From JAURFX01 sp038125265 (GTDB lineage Bacteria > Pseudomonadota > Gammaproteobacteria > Steroidobacterales > Rariloculaceae), in contig JAYPDM010000014.1 of NCBI GenBank assembly GCA_038125265.1, positions 1-32,770 of the forward strand: DNA of 32,770 nucleotides, in the 5' to 3' direction. Of this stretch, positions 15,678 through 24,471 are shown in pieces. The translations under genes were made by a program, and so were the position numbers. Position 1 is the first letter of the stretch. Each line of letters begins with the position of its first letter. The notes beneath the pieces were generated by a model. It was not told the origin of the DNA. It made no database searches and worked only from the letters and a program-made list of their open reading frames with translations.

Positions 15678-16526
15678 TTAAATAATGATTAAGCTAAAAT
15701 CGATTGCTTTTATATTTTTTGTAATAGAACCCATGCTTATATAATCTATGCCACTTATCGCAAACTTAGCTAAATTAGTCTCGTCAATATTGCCTGAGAC
15801 CTCTAATTTTGAATCATAGGATTGATCTCTTAACTTTACCGCTTCATTGACCATTGGGGGGCTAAAGTTATCCAGAAGAATTTGATTTGCATTTGCATCT
15901 AAGGCCTCTTTGAGCTCAATGATATTTTCTACTTCAATCTCGATAAAGATGTTCTCCCCATGAAGATTTCTTGCTCTATTGATGCTGTTTGAAATTCCAC
16001 CACAAGCTTTAATATGGTTTTCTTTAATTAAAATTTGATCAAATAATCCAATTCTATGGTTTAAAGCCCCGCCACAGGTAACAGCATATTTTTGTGCATA
16101 TCTAAGTCCTGGGATTGTTTTTCTTGTATCAAGAATTTTTGTATTTGATCCAGTTTCTTCGATTAATTTTTGAAAATAATTTGCTTGAGTAGCAACTGCA
16201 GATAGAGTCTGTAAGAAATTAATTGCAGTTCTCTCACCTGAGAGAATAAGACCTGCAGGTCCTTGTATTGTACAAACTTGAGTATCTTTTTTTAAGAACT
16301 CTCCATCATGAAAAAACCACACTAAATCGATATTATTAGATAGCTGTGTAAAAGTTTCCGTAAACCAAACTTCACCACAAAGTATGGCTTCCTGTTTCAG
16401 GTATAAATGTGCCTCGGTAAATCTATCTTCAGCAATGATTGCTGCAGTAATGTCACCTTTATCGCCAAGATCTTCTGCCAATGCAACAGAGACTTGTTTC
16501 TCAATTTGACTTTTATCTAGTTTCAT
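15678..16526 (-). CDS. nadC: Quinolinate phosphoribosyltransferase
   Basis: A 282-residue enzyme converting quinolinate and PRPP to nicotinate mononucleotide in NAD synthesis. Diagnostic segments are ALAEDLGDKGDITAAII at the start, SGERTAINFLQTLSAVAT, ILDTRKTIPGLRYAQKYAVTCGGALNHRIGLFDQILIKENHI in the middle, and EVENIIELKEAL, ILLDNFSP, LEVSGNID and GIDYISMGSITK towards the end. These include the Arg, Lys and His residues that bind quinolinate and the acidic residues of the PRPP site. Length is normal. The start codon directly follows the U-tract of a terminator hairpin, an unusual arrangement. The Coq4-like gene follows after 2 bp. Confidence 0.96.
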   Translation of the reverse strand: MKLDKSQIEKQVSVALAEDLGDKGDITAAIIAEDRFTEAHLYLKQEAILCGEVWFTETFTQLSNNIDLVWFFHDGEFLKKDTQVCTIQGPAGLILSGERTAINFLQTLSAVATQANYFQKLIEETGSNTKILDTRKTIPGLRYAQKYAVTCGGALNHRIGLFDQILIKENHIKACGGISNSINRARNLHGENIFIEIEVENIIELKEALDANANQILLDNFSPPMVNEAVKLRDQSYDSKLEVSGNIDETNLAKFAISGIDYISMGSITKNIKAIDFSLIII

Positions 16527-16556
16527 AAAAAAAATACCCGAGGGTCTCTCGGGTAT
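16527..16556 (-). terminator. Intrinsic terminator between the PuuD-like gene and nadC
   Basis: On the reverse strand a perfect 9-bp stem ATACCCGAG / CTCGGGTAT (16534-16556) with a 5-nt loop is followed by eight T residues (16534-16527). It is a textbook rho-independent terminator for the PuuD-like gene, which ends 31 bp upstream of it. The T-tract runs straight into the ATG of nadC. Strand choice follows from the long T-run on the reverse side; on the forward strand the tail is weaker and there is no forward gene upstream. Confidence 0.85.
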
Positions 16557-16587
16557 TTTATTTAATTTACAAATGAATTGCTAAGCT

Positions 16588-17163
16588 TTAGAGAGGCAAA
16601 TGATGTGAACCTATCATGCATAACAGCATTGGTATTGATAGCAAAGTATTGGTTCTTGAGGCAAGACCTGCAACTTTCTTTGCCTGCGCTTTTTCTTCAT
16701 CACTTGCAGCAGTTATGCCTAATACTTTTTTCTGGTTCGGCCATATTAGCACCCAAACATTAAAAAGCATGATGGTTCCTAACCATGCACCAACACCAAT
16801 AACTTGGACTGGAGCTTGAAGTGTAAAAGCAGGTATCAATGCATTACTCGCTTGTAAATAAGCCGCTCCTGAAAGCCAGGTTACCACAGCTCCCCATCGG
16901 AACCAGAGCAATGCCCGAGGAGCTGCATATTTTAAAATACCTGCTCCTCCAGGACCGCTGGCATCATTGCCAGCTTCAGCAAGTGCGGGTACTTGAACAA
17001 AGTTAAAGTAATAGAGCAATCCAATCCAAGTCACGCCAGCTAGCACATGTAGCCAAATAACATAAGTTCCATGATTACCCCAGCCAATGACGAATTGCAT
17101 AATTAATGCTGCCAATATAAGACCGCTAATGATTGTGCCTTTAATAGAATTTAGTGGATTCAT
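16588..17163 (-). CDS. PuuD-like (urate oxidase N-terminal domain) membrane protein, short form
   Basis: A 191-residue inner-membrane protein with about four to five hydrophobic segments. The core TYVIWLHVLAGVTWIGLLYYFNFVQVPALAEA, then APRALLWFRWGAVVTWLSG and WLGTIMLFNVWVLIWPNQKKVLG, matches the membrane domain of urate hydroxylase PuuD. The conserved His in WLH and the W-G-x-x-x-F motif are seen. Full-length PuuD carries a C-terminal cytochrome c domain with CxxCH, which is absent here, so urate oxidation cannot be assumed. An AAGGGGAG Shine-Dalgarno (17168-17175) supports the start. It is divergent from grxD and ends in the terminator before nadC. Confidence 0.72.
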   Translation of the reverse strand: MNPLNSIKGTIISGLILAALIMQFVIGWGNHGTYVIWLHVLAGVTWIGLLYYFNFVQVPALAEAGNDASGPGGAGILKYAAPRALLWFRWGAVVTWLSGAAYLQASNALIPAFTLQAPVQVIGVGAWLGTIMLFNVWVLIWPNQKKVLGITAASDEEKAQAKKVAGLASRTNTLLSIPMLLCMIGSHHLPL

Positions 17164-17232
17164 TAAAACTCCCCTTGAGTAAAAAAGTTATCTCTTATGA
17201 TAATTTATTAAATTGAAAAGTGCTAATTAGTC

Positions 17233-17238
17233 TATAAT
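17233..17238 (+). promoter_or_regulatory. Candidate -10 box for grxD
   Basis: A perfect TATAAT in the 108-bp divergent region, giving a predicted start of transcription near 17245 and a leader of about 27 nt. TTGAAA (17213-17218) is upstream, but the 14-nt spacing is too short for a standard -35, so the call rests mainly on the -10. Confidence 0.4.
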
Positions 17239-17271
17239 GTTCTATCAAATTAATTAATCAAAAGTCACTCC

Positions 17272-17577
17272 ATGGAAATTAATCAAAAAATTGAAAGCCT
17301 AATAGGATCAGCGCCAATTGTACTATTTATGAAGGGTTCGCCAGATTTTCCTCAGTGCGGGTTCTCTGCTCAAACCGTTGCTATACTTAAATCATTAGGT
17401 AAAGAATTTGATTCTTATAATATTCTTGAGGATCAAGAGCTAAGGGAAGGTCTAAAGGTATTCTCTAGTTGGCCGACATTCCCTCAATTGTATGTCAATA
17501 AAGAGCTCATAGGTGGATGTGATATTGTTACAGAGCTTTTTGAGTCTGGCGAATTAAAAGAAATTTTAGAGTCTTAA
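17272..17577 (+). CDS. grxD: Monothiol glutaredoxin (Grx4/GrxD)
   Basis: A 101-residue monothiol glutaredoxin with the active-site CGFS in KGSPDFPQCGFSAQ, the cis-Pro region SSWPTFPQLYV and the glutathione-binding end GGCDIVTELFESGEL. These proteins carry or transfer [2Fe-2S] clusters using glutathione, often with BolA. The usual PQFPQCGFS has Asp instead of Gln here. The start has no obvious Shine-Dalgarno sequence. The stop shares the tetramer TTAA with the convergent aminopeptidase gene. Confidence 0.95.
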   Translation: MEINQKIESLIGSAPIVLFMKGSPDFPQCGFSAQTVAILKSLGKEFDSYNILEDQELREGLKVFSSWPTFPQLYVNKELIGGCDIVTELFESGELKEILES

Positions 17578-19058
17578 ATTAACTTAATTTTCTCTAGAAA
17601 TTTATATCCAAAATTAATGCCAAATCCTGTCACTCGGGTGGGAATGTGACCCAAACCACTTTTAGTAAATCCTGATGATAAATCCGTGTGCACCCATTTA
17701 ATATTTTTTCCAACGAACTTTTCTAAAAACTTCGAAGCTAGGATATGATCACCACCTCCTGACTCAGAGCACTGTTTAATATCAGCAACATCGCTATCAA
17801 TCAACTCAAGATAATCATTGTCCATGGGGAAGGGCCATACTCTCTCACCAGACTCTCTCCCGGCTTCAATGAGAAGGGAATGTAAATTTTCATCATTAGT
17901 AAACACGCCTGAGTATTTATCAGTCAAGGCACTCTCACAGGCTCCTGTGAGTGTTGCAAAATCAAGCATAAGCTTTGGTTTAGATTTACTGGCTAAATTT
18001 AATGTATCCGCCAAGACCATTCTTCCCTCGGCATCGGTATGGATAGTTTGAATGGTCACTCCATTTGAAGCGGTAATGATGTCCTGAGACTTATAGGCGG
18101 TTGATGATAATCTATTTTCTGTAATGGCAAGCCAAAGCTCGACATTTATTTTTTCCTTATTTTTATGAATTGCATGCAAAAGGCCTAGTGCTACTGCACT
18201 TCCTTCCATATCAGTATGCATATCAAGCATATACTGGAATGGCTTTAGGTTATTTCCTCCGGTATCAAAAATAATTCCTTTTCCGATAAGCCCTAAATCA
18301 ATATTTTTATTGTCAGGATTTCCTTTATAAGTAATCTTTACAATACCAGCATCTCGATCTTTATTACCCTGAGAGACAGCTAAAAATGCACCTGCGTTTA
18401 AAGCATGTAATTTTTTCTCGGAATAAAAATCAAAAGCAAGGCCCTCATTTATCGAGTAGGACTTAAGGAAAGTTATATAGTTTTTTGCATCAAGCTTATT
18501 TGGCGGTAGTGCGGTGAGCCACCGTGCTAAATTATTTCCTTCAATCTGGGCACTTAATTTGCTATGTAATCGAGGATCAAGCGCATTTAAGAACTTAAGC
18601 CTTTTTAATTTAATTGGTTTAGTCGATTTTTTAGACTTAAAATTTTCTAATTCAAAACTTTGTGCCGATGCTGCCATCCAGAGCGATCTACTTACGACAT
18701 CTTGATTGATTGACTCGTCAAGCAGGATGCAAACCTCAGGAGTCAATTGAGTGTGATACTTAGAGAGTAGCGTTCTCGCCCAAACCAGCCCATTAAACTG
18801 ATCTTTATCTTCATAGTGTGTAACAACAACTGTTGTCAGATTCGAGTTATCAAGGGTAAAAACAAGATCCTGATTCTTTTTCTGGCCCTGTATTTTTTTT
18901 ATATAAACAGCTGATAATGGCAAATCTTTAAAAAACTCTGAATCCCCCTTGCTGTTTTTCACAACAATAAGTGTCGATGTTTTAGATAAAAAAGTCTTTG
19001 AAATTTTATTTTTTTCAATTTGAAAAAAGACTGGATTTAATTTTGAATTTTTGAGCAT
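17574..19058 (-). CDS. M17 leucyl aminopeptidase family protein
   Basis: A 494-residue cytosolic metallo-aminopeptidase. The C-terminal catalytic domain carries GLIGKGIIFDTGGNNLKP, DMHTDMEGSAVALG and TIHTDAEGRMVLADTLNLA. Together these keep the Lys, Asp, Asp, Glu and Arg residues that bind two metals and the substrate in PepA. Variants from the usual text are DMEGSA for DMGGAA, NNLKP for ISIKP and HTDAEGR for NTDAEGR, so it belongs to a PepA-like branch rather than PepA proper. The N-terminal 170 residues form the variable regulatory domain. TAGGTAA sits at a suitable distance before the ATG. It converges with grxD and diverges from aceE over 102 bp. Confidence 0.9.
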   Translation of the reverse strand: MLKNSKLNPVFFQIEKNKISKTFLSKTSTLIVVKNSKGDSEFFKDLPLSAVYIKKIQGQKKNQDLVFTLDNSNLTTVVVTHYEDKDQFNGLVWARTLLSKYHTQLTPEVCILLDESINQDVVSRSLWMAASAQSFELENFKSKKSTKPIKLKRLKFLNALDPRLHSKLSAQIEGNNLARWLTALPPNKLDAKNYITFLKSYSINEGLAFDFYSEKKLHALNAGAFLAVSQGNKDRDAGIVKITYKGNPDNKNIDLGLIGKGIIFDTGGNNLKPFQYMLDMHTDMEGSAVALGLLHAIHKNKEKINVELWLAITENRLSSTAYKSQDIITASNGVTIQTIHTDAEGRMVLADTLNLASKSKPKLMLDFATLTGACESALTDKYSGVFTNDENLHSLLIEAGRESGERVWPFPMDNDYLELIDSDVADIKQCSESGGGDHILASKFLEKFVGKNIKWVHTDLSSGFTKSGLGHIPTRVTGFGINFGYKFLEKIKLI

Positions 19059-19160
19059 TGCAGTTACCTATTTCTATAATATAATCAATAACTTAGATAT
19101 TATTTGCTAATTATTCTCATTACTATATCGGAAGTTTTACTGAAAGTGTAAAATATACGC

Positions 19161-21845
19161 ATGAAAAATGGCGGTAGCAACATAAATCCAAATATTCCTG
19201 CCCCTGATATTGATCCTGAAGAAACAAAGGATTGGCTTGATTCCTTGGATTCGGTACTTAGAGTCCATGGTCCCGATAGAGCACACCAGCTTTTAAGTAG
19301 AATGGTTGATCATGCCAGGAGGTCGGGTGCTTATTTGCCCTATACACCTAATACTGCCTATACCAATTCAATTCCTGTTCATTTACAGCCTGAGTATCCA
19401 GGAGATAAGACGATAGAGCGAAGAATAGAGGCATTCATAAGATGGAATGCTATGGTCATGGTCGTTAAGGCTAACAAGATTTCTTCAGAGTATGGGGGTC
19501 ATATTGCTAGTTATGCCTCCTCTGCAACACTATATGAGGTTGGTTTTAATCACTTTTGGAGAGCACAAACTAAAGATTTTGGAGGTGACCTTATCTTTAT
19601 GCAAGGTCATTCATCGCCTGGTATTTATGCGAGAGCTTTCTTGGAAGGAAGGTTAAATGAGGGGCATCTTGATCGCTTTAGACAGGAAGTGAATGGAGGC
19701 GGATTAAGTTCCTATCCACATCCATGGCTGATGCCAGACTTTTGGCAGTTTCCAACTGTTTCGATGGGCTTGGGTCCGATGATGGCCATTTATCAGGCAA
19801 GATTTATGCGTTATATGCAAAATCGTGACCTCTTAACAGATCAAGATAGAAAAGTGTGGTGTTTTTTAGGAGATGGAGAAACAGATGAGCCCGAATCCAT
19901 GGGTGCGCTTACATTAGGGCCTAGAGAGGGGCTTGATAATCTAATTTTTGTAATCAATTGTAATCTTCAAAGGCTCGATGGCCCCGTAAGAGGGAATGGG
20001 AAGATTGTTCAGGAGCTTGAGGCGGCATTTCTTGGGGCTGGTTGGAATGTCTTAAAAGTTCTTTGGGGTTCTCGTTGGGATCCCTTAATCGCAAATGATC
20101 ATGAGGGAATATTGCAACACGTCATGACGGATTGTGTAGACGGTGAATATCAAAATTTTAAAGCTAAAGGCGGAGCCTATACGCGAGAACATTTTTTTGG
20201 AAGACATCCAAAGCTATTAGAAATGGTATCTCATTTAAGTGATGATGAGATTTGGAGGCTCAATCGAGGGGGCCATGATCCTTACAAAGTTCATGCTGCA
20301 TACCAAGCTGCGACCACTCATGAGGGAAGGCCTACAGTGATTCTTGCAAAAACTGTAAAAGGATTCGGTATGGGTGATGCCGGCGAAGGTCAAAATACCA
20401 CTCACCAAAAGAAAAAGCTTGATGAGGATGATCTTAAGGCGTTTCGCGATCGTTTTGATATACCTATTTCGGATAAAAATCTCAATGACTTACCTTATTA
20501 CAAGCCTCCAAAGAACTCACAAGAAATAGAGTATCTTCAGGAGAGGCGAAAAGCTTTGGGAGGTTACCTACCCAAACGCACAATTACTAAAGAGAAAATC
20601 AAACCGACTGATGATTCAGTATTTAAACCAGTCTTAGAGGGTTCGGGAGGAAGAGAGATATCTACAACTATGGTACTTGTTCGAATTCTTTCAGGATTAG
20701 TGAAGGATAAAAATATCGGCTCTCGCATTGTACCTATCGTGCCAGATGAGGCTAGAACTTTTGGCATGGAGGGAATGTTTAGACAAATTGGAATCTATTC
20801 ATCTAAAGGCCAACTTTATACCCCTCAAGATGCAGATCAATTAATGTATTACCGCGAGGATAAGAAAGGGCAAATTTTAGAGGAAGGTATTAACGAAGCA
20901 GGAGCTTTTTGCTCATGGTTAGCAGCGGCTACCTCTTATGCGAACCATGATCTTCAGATGATTCCTTTTTATATTTATTACTCTATGTTTGGGTTTCAGA
21001 GAATTGGCGATTTTGCTTGGGCTGGCGGTGACCTACAAGCAAGAGGATTCCTCATTGGTGGGACTGCGGGTCGGACTACTCTAGCAGGAGAGGGTCTGCA
21101 GCACCAAGATGGTCACAGCTTACTCATTGCAACTACAATTCCTAATTGTAGGCCTTATGATCCTTGCTACGGTTATGAATTAGCAGTGATTGTTCAGGAT
21201 GGTATCAACCGTATGAATAACTCAGATGAGAATATCTTTTACTACATTGCATGCATGAATGAAAATTATGCCCATCCTCCAATGCCTAAAGACGCTGAGG
21301 AGGGCATTATTAAGGGTATGTATCCGCTCATGAAAGTTGGAGATGCTGAGCCAATGGTTCAATTATTCGGCTCTGGGACCATACTCAATGAAGTGATCAA
21401 AGCGGCTCAATTACTTAAGGAAGATTTTAATATTTCAAGCCAGGTCTGGAGTGTAACAAGTTACGCTGAGCTGAGAAGAGATGCCCTTGATTGCGATCGA
21501 GCTAATCTCATAGATCATTCCAAAACTAAAAAGGAAAGCTATCTCGAGTCTCAAATTAAAAATCTTGAGGGCCCTTTTATTGCTGCCAGTGATTACATGA
21601 GGTCTGTTGCTGATCAAATAAGAAAATGGATTCCAGGAACGTATATCACTCTAGGAACTGATGGTTTTGGGCGCAGTGACGGTAGGCAGGCATTAAGACA
21701 TTTTTTTGAGGTCAATGCTTCACATATTGCATACACAACTATGAAATCATTAAGCGATGAAGGTAAAATTGATAGCAGTCTAGTCGCACAAGCATACAAA
21801 AAGTATGAGATCGACTCAAAAAAACCAAATCCAGTTGAGGTATAG
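19161..21845 (+). CDS. aceE: Pyruvate dehydrogenase E1 component, homodimeric
   Basis: An 894-residue homodimeric E1, close to the usual 887. The thiamine site reads GDGETDEPESMGALTLGPREGLDNLIFVINCNLQRLDGPVRGN, and the beginning DIDPEETKDWLDSLDSVLRVHGPDRAHQLL is the standard E1 N terminus. The HSSPGIYARAF loop and the C-terminal domain (DGFGRSDGRQALRHFFEV) are complete. It decarboxylates pyruvate and passes the acetyl group to lipoyl-E2. It heads the aceE-aceF-lpdA operon. No good Shine-Dalgarno sequence precedes the ATG; a TAAAAT box at 19149-19154 ends only 6 nt before it, so a leaderless mRNA is possible. Confidence 0.97.
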   Translation: MKNGGSNINPNIPAPDIDPEETKDWLDSLDSVLRVHGPDRAHQLLSRMVDHARRSGAYLPYTPNTAYTNSIPVHLQPEYPGDKTIERRIEAFIRWNAMVMVVKANKISSEYGGHIASYASSATLYEVGFNHFWRAQTKDFGGDLIFMQGHSSPGIYARAFLEGRLNEGHLDRFRQEVNGGGLSSYPHPWLMPDFWQFPTVSMGLGPMMAIYQARFMRYMQNRDLLTDQDRKVWCFLGDGETDEPESMGALTLGPREGLDNLIFVINCNLQRLDGPVRGNGKIVQELEAAFLGAGWNVLKVLWGSRWDPLIANDHEGILQHVMTDCVDGEYQNFKAKGGAYTREHFFGRHPKLLEMVSHLSDDEIWRLNRGGHDPYKVHAAYQAATTHEGRPTVILAKTVKGFGMGDAGEGQNTTHQKKKLDEDDLKAFRDRFDIPISDKNLNDLPYYKPPKNSQEIEYLQERRKALGGYLPKRTITKEKIKPTDDSVFKPVLEGSGGREISTTMVLVRILSGLVKDKNIGSRIVPIVPDEARTFGMEGMFRQIGIYSSKGQLYTPQDADQLMYYREDKKGQILEEGINEAGAFCSWLAAATSYANHDLQMIPFYIYYSMFGFQRIGDFAWAGGDLQARGFLIGGTAGRTTLAGEGLQHQDGHSLLIATTIPNCRPYDPCYGYELAVIVQDGINRMNNSDENIFYYIACMNENYAHPPMPKDAEEGIIKGMYPLMKVGDAEPMVQLFGSGTILNEVIKAAQLLKEDFNISSQVWSVTSYAELRRDALDCDRANLIDHSKTKKESYLESQIKNLEGPFIAASDYMRSVADQIRKWIPGTYITLGTDGFGRSDGRQALRHFFEVNASHIAYTTMKSLSDEGKIDSSLVAQAYKKYEIDSKKPNPVEV

Positions 21846-21847
21846 AA

Positions 21848-23047
21848 TTGAGTAATTTTGAAATTAAAATCCCAGAGCTAGGAGACTTCAAGGATGTAGA
21901 AGTCATTGAGATCTTAGTTAAGGCAGGAGATCAAATTGAGAAGGATCAATCTCTTGTCATGCTTGAGACAGACAAGGCGACCATGGAGGTTCCTGCCACG
22001 CAAGCAGGCGAGNNNNNNNNNNNNNNNNNNNNNNNNNNNNNNNNNNNNNNNNNNNNNNNNNNNNNNNNNNNNNNNNNNNNNNNNNNNNNNNNNNNNNNNN
22101 NNNNNNNNNNNNCTCAGGAAACAACAACGATTATTACACCAACATCCATTCCAGTAAGCTCTAATAATTATATATCTCACGCTACTCCCTCAATAAGAAA
22201 GCTTGCTCGAGAATTAGGGGTAGATCTAACGCATGTGAGCGGAAGCGGTGTGAAAGGTCGTATCACAGATCGAGATTTAAAGGGCTTTGTTAAATCGATC
22301 TTACAAAATGACGGTATTAAAAATGCACTGCCTGAAATTGCTCATGATGATTATTCAAGCTATGGCGATACCGAGGAGCGTGCGCTCAGCAGAATTCAAA
22401 AAATATCTGGGCCCAGGCTTCATGCAAGTTGGGTAAATATTCCTCATGTGACACAGTTTGATGAGGCTGAAATGACAACGATCAATCGCTTAAGAGAAGA
22501 GTATAAAGATAAAGGAAATAAAATTACTCCCGTAGCATTTATCATCAAAGCTGTGACCAGGGTGCTAAAAGATTATCCAGCGTTTAGATCAACTCTTCTG
22601 GAGGACGATAAAAAGCTAATCATTAAGAAGTATTTCAATATTGGTTTTGCAGTGGACACGCCTAATGGCTTAATGGTCCCGGTGATTAAGGCAACCGATA
22701 AGCTATCTTTGGTTGAAATATCCTCTGAAATTATTAGGCTAAGTGATTTAGCACGCCAGGGTGAACTGAAAAAGGATGATATGTCTGGCTCAGTTTTTAC
22801 CATTTCCAGCTTAGGAGGTATTGGTGGTACGGCTTTTACTCCAATTATAAATGCCCCAGAGGTAGCAATCATTGGTCTTTCAAGATCTTATGTGAAGCCA
22901 GTTTTTGATGGAAAATCTGATTGGATTCCAACCGAGACAATCCCGTATTCACTCTCATATGACCATAGAGTTATTGATGGAGCTGAGGGTGCTAGATTTA
23001 TTGTTTCTTTATCTGAAGCGATTAAAGATGATGCCACTTACAAATAA
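21848..23047 (+). CDS. aceF: Pyruvate dehydrogenase E2, dihydrolipoyl acetyltransferase (interrupted by gap)
   Basis: Starts at TTG, 2 bp after the aceE stop, with GAGGT 7 nt upstream. The N terminus MSNFEIKIPELGDFKDVEVIEILVKAGD leads to the lipoylated lysine in ETDKATMEV (Lys43). A 100-N gap then cuts the first lipoyl domain. After it come a linker, the E1/E3-binding domain SHATPSIRKLARELGVDLTHVSGSGVKGRITDRDL, and the catalytic domain ending PYSLSYDHRVIDGAEGARFI with the active-site His and Asp. Apparent length is 399 codons including N, against 520-630 for E2 with two or three lipoyl domains. The real gene is therefore probably longer and the gap may hide further lipoyl repeats. Confidence 0.93.
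   Translation: MSNFEIKIPELGDFKDVEVIEILVKAGDQIEKDQSLVMLETDKATMEVPATQAGEXXXXXXXXXXXXXXXXXXXXXXXXXXXXXXXXXXQETTTIITPTSIPVSSNNYISHATPSIRKLARELGVDLTHVSGSGVKGRITDRDLKGFVKSILQNDGIKNALPEIAHDDYSSYGDTEERALSRIQKISGPRLHASWVNIPHVTQFDEAEMTTINRLREEYKDKGNKITPVAFIIKAVTRVLKDYPAFRSTLLEDDKKLIIKKYFNIGFAVDTPNGLMVPVIKATDKLSLVEISSEIIRLSDLARQGELKKDDMSGSVFTISSLGGIGGTAFTPIINAPEVAIIGLSRSYVKPVFDGKSDWIPTETIPYSLSYDHRVIDGAEGARFIVSLSEAIKDDATYK
22013..22112. other. Assembly gap (100 N) inside aceF
   Basis: Exactly 100 N, falling right after the lipoyl-lysine region of E2. The frame happens to continue if counted as 100, but the true length is unknown. Tandem lipoyl domains and Ala/Pro-rich linkers are repetitive and are a likely reason for the assembly break. 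Confidence 0.95.
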
Positions 23048-23056
23048 GGAATAAAT

Positions 23057-24469
23057 ATGAGCGAACCAATTAATACAGATCTTGTAGTTCTAGGTGCTGG
23101 ACCAGGAGGATACACTGCAGCTTTTAGAGCAGCAGATTTAGGACTGAGTGTTACTTTAATAGATAAAGAAAAAAGTTTAGGCGGCGTATGTTTAAATGTT
23201 GGTTGTATTCCATCGAAAACACTTCTTCATGTTGCCAAAGTCATTGATGAAGCGAAAGATCTTGGCAACCATGGCGTCAATTTTGGGCAACCAAAAATTG
23301 AATTAGATCAGTTACGCTCATGGAAGGACAAGGTCATTAATAATCTAACCGGAGGACTCGCTGGATTAGCTAAAAAAAGGAACGTCAGAGTTTTGCAGGG
23401 TAATGGATCATTTATCGATGCTAATACGATTAAGGTTGAGTCTGAGGGGCAGGTAACCGAAGTAAGTTTCAAATCATGCATCATTGCTGTCGGCTCCGAG
23501 CCTATTGACTTAGGCTATGAGGTTGGACCACGACTGATGGACTCTACAGGAGCTCTTGAGCTCAAGGATTTGCCTGACCGCTTGCTTGTGATTGGTGGAG
23601 GAATTATTGGCTTGGAAATGGCTACGGTTTACAGTGCGCTTGGTGTCAAAGTTTCTATTGTTGAATTGACTAAAACATTAATACCCACAGCAGATAGAGA
23701 CTTAATTAAACCATTAGAGACTAGACTTAAAAACCAATGCGAAGAGATTATGCTTGGCGTCAAGGTGACAAATATTACAGAAGACCAAAATGGTTTAAAG
23801 GTTACTTTTGAGGGTGATGGTCTGGATAAATCTGAGCAGCTCTATGGCCGCGTATTAGCAGCAGTTGGAAGAAGGGCGAATGGTTTAAAAATTAATGCAA
23901 ATAACGCAGGAGTTCAGGTTACCGAGAGAGGAGTCATTCCTGTCGATAAGCAAATGCGAACTAATGTTGGTCATATTTATGCTATTGGTGATGTTGTAGG
24001 TGAGCCCATGCTCGCGCATAAAGCAAGTTATGAGGCAAAAATTGCTGCTGAGGTTATAGCGGGTCATAAAAGTTCTTTTGATGCTTCAGTTATCCCGTCA
24101 GTTGCTTATACGGACCCTGAGGTTGCTTGGGTTGGTATAACAGAACAGCAAGCTAATGAGGAAAATATCGATATTGAAAAATCTGTTTTCCCATGGGCGG
24201 CAAGTGGCAGATCTTTATCCAATGGTAGGTCTGAGGGATTTACCAAGTTAATCTTTGATAAAGAAACAGGAAGAATTATAGGTGCAGGTATAGTTGGTAC
24301 CAGTGCTGGCGATCTAATTGCTGAAACTGCACTGGCTATTGAAATGGGATGTGATGCCTCAGATATCGGTTTAACAATTCATCCACATCCAACCTTGGCA
24401 GAGACTGTCGCATTTGCCTCTGAGGTCGCTGAGGGAACGATTACTGACCTTTATATGCCGAAAAGATAA
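23057..24469 (+). CDS. lpdA: Dihydrolipoamide dehydrogenase (E3)
   Basis: A 470-residue flavoprotein disulfide reductase. The FAD loop is VVLGAGPGGYTAAFRAADLG, and the redox disulfide lies in GGVCLNVGCIPSKTLLH (CxxxxC). The NAD site is VIGGGIIGLEMATVYSALG, the second FAD motif is HIYAIGDVVGEPMLAHKA, and the active-site base is in HPHPTLAETVAFA (His-Pro-His). It reoxidises E2 dihydrolipoamide with NAD+. AAGGA lies 7 nt before the ATG, and the gene follows aceF by 9 bp, completing the operon. It ends 2 bp from the convergent nth gene. Confidence 0.97.
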   Translation: MSEPINTDLVVLGAGPGGYTAAFRAADLGLSVTLIDKEKSLGGVCLNVGCIPSKTLLHVAKVIDEAKDLGNHGVNFGQPKIELDQLRSWKDKVINNLTGGLAGLAKKRNVRVLQGNGSFIDANTIKVESEGQVTEVSFKSCIIAVGSEPIDLGYEVGPRLMDSTGALELKDLPDRLLVIGGGIIGLEMATVYSALGVKVSIVELTKTLIPTADRDLIKPLETRLKNQCEEIMLGVKVTNITEDQNGLKVTFEGDGLDKSEQLYGRVLAAVGRRANGLKINANNAGVQVTERGVIPVDKQMRTNVGHIYAIGDVVGEPMLAHKASYEAKIAAEVIAGHKSSFDASVIPSVAYTDPEVAWVGITEQQANEENIDIEKSVFPWAASGRSLSNGRSEGFTKLIFDKETGRIIGAGIVGTSAGDLIAETALAIEMGCDASDIGLTIHPHPTLAETVAFASEVAEGTITDLYMPKR

Positions 24470-24471
24470 CT

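Noticed and set aside
22573..22872. Reverse ORF of 99 residues inside aceF
   Set aside because: It mirrors the well-conserved E2 catalytic domain; no ribosome-binding site or domain was seen.
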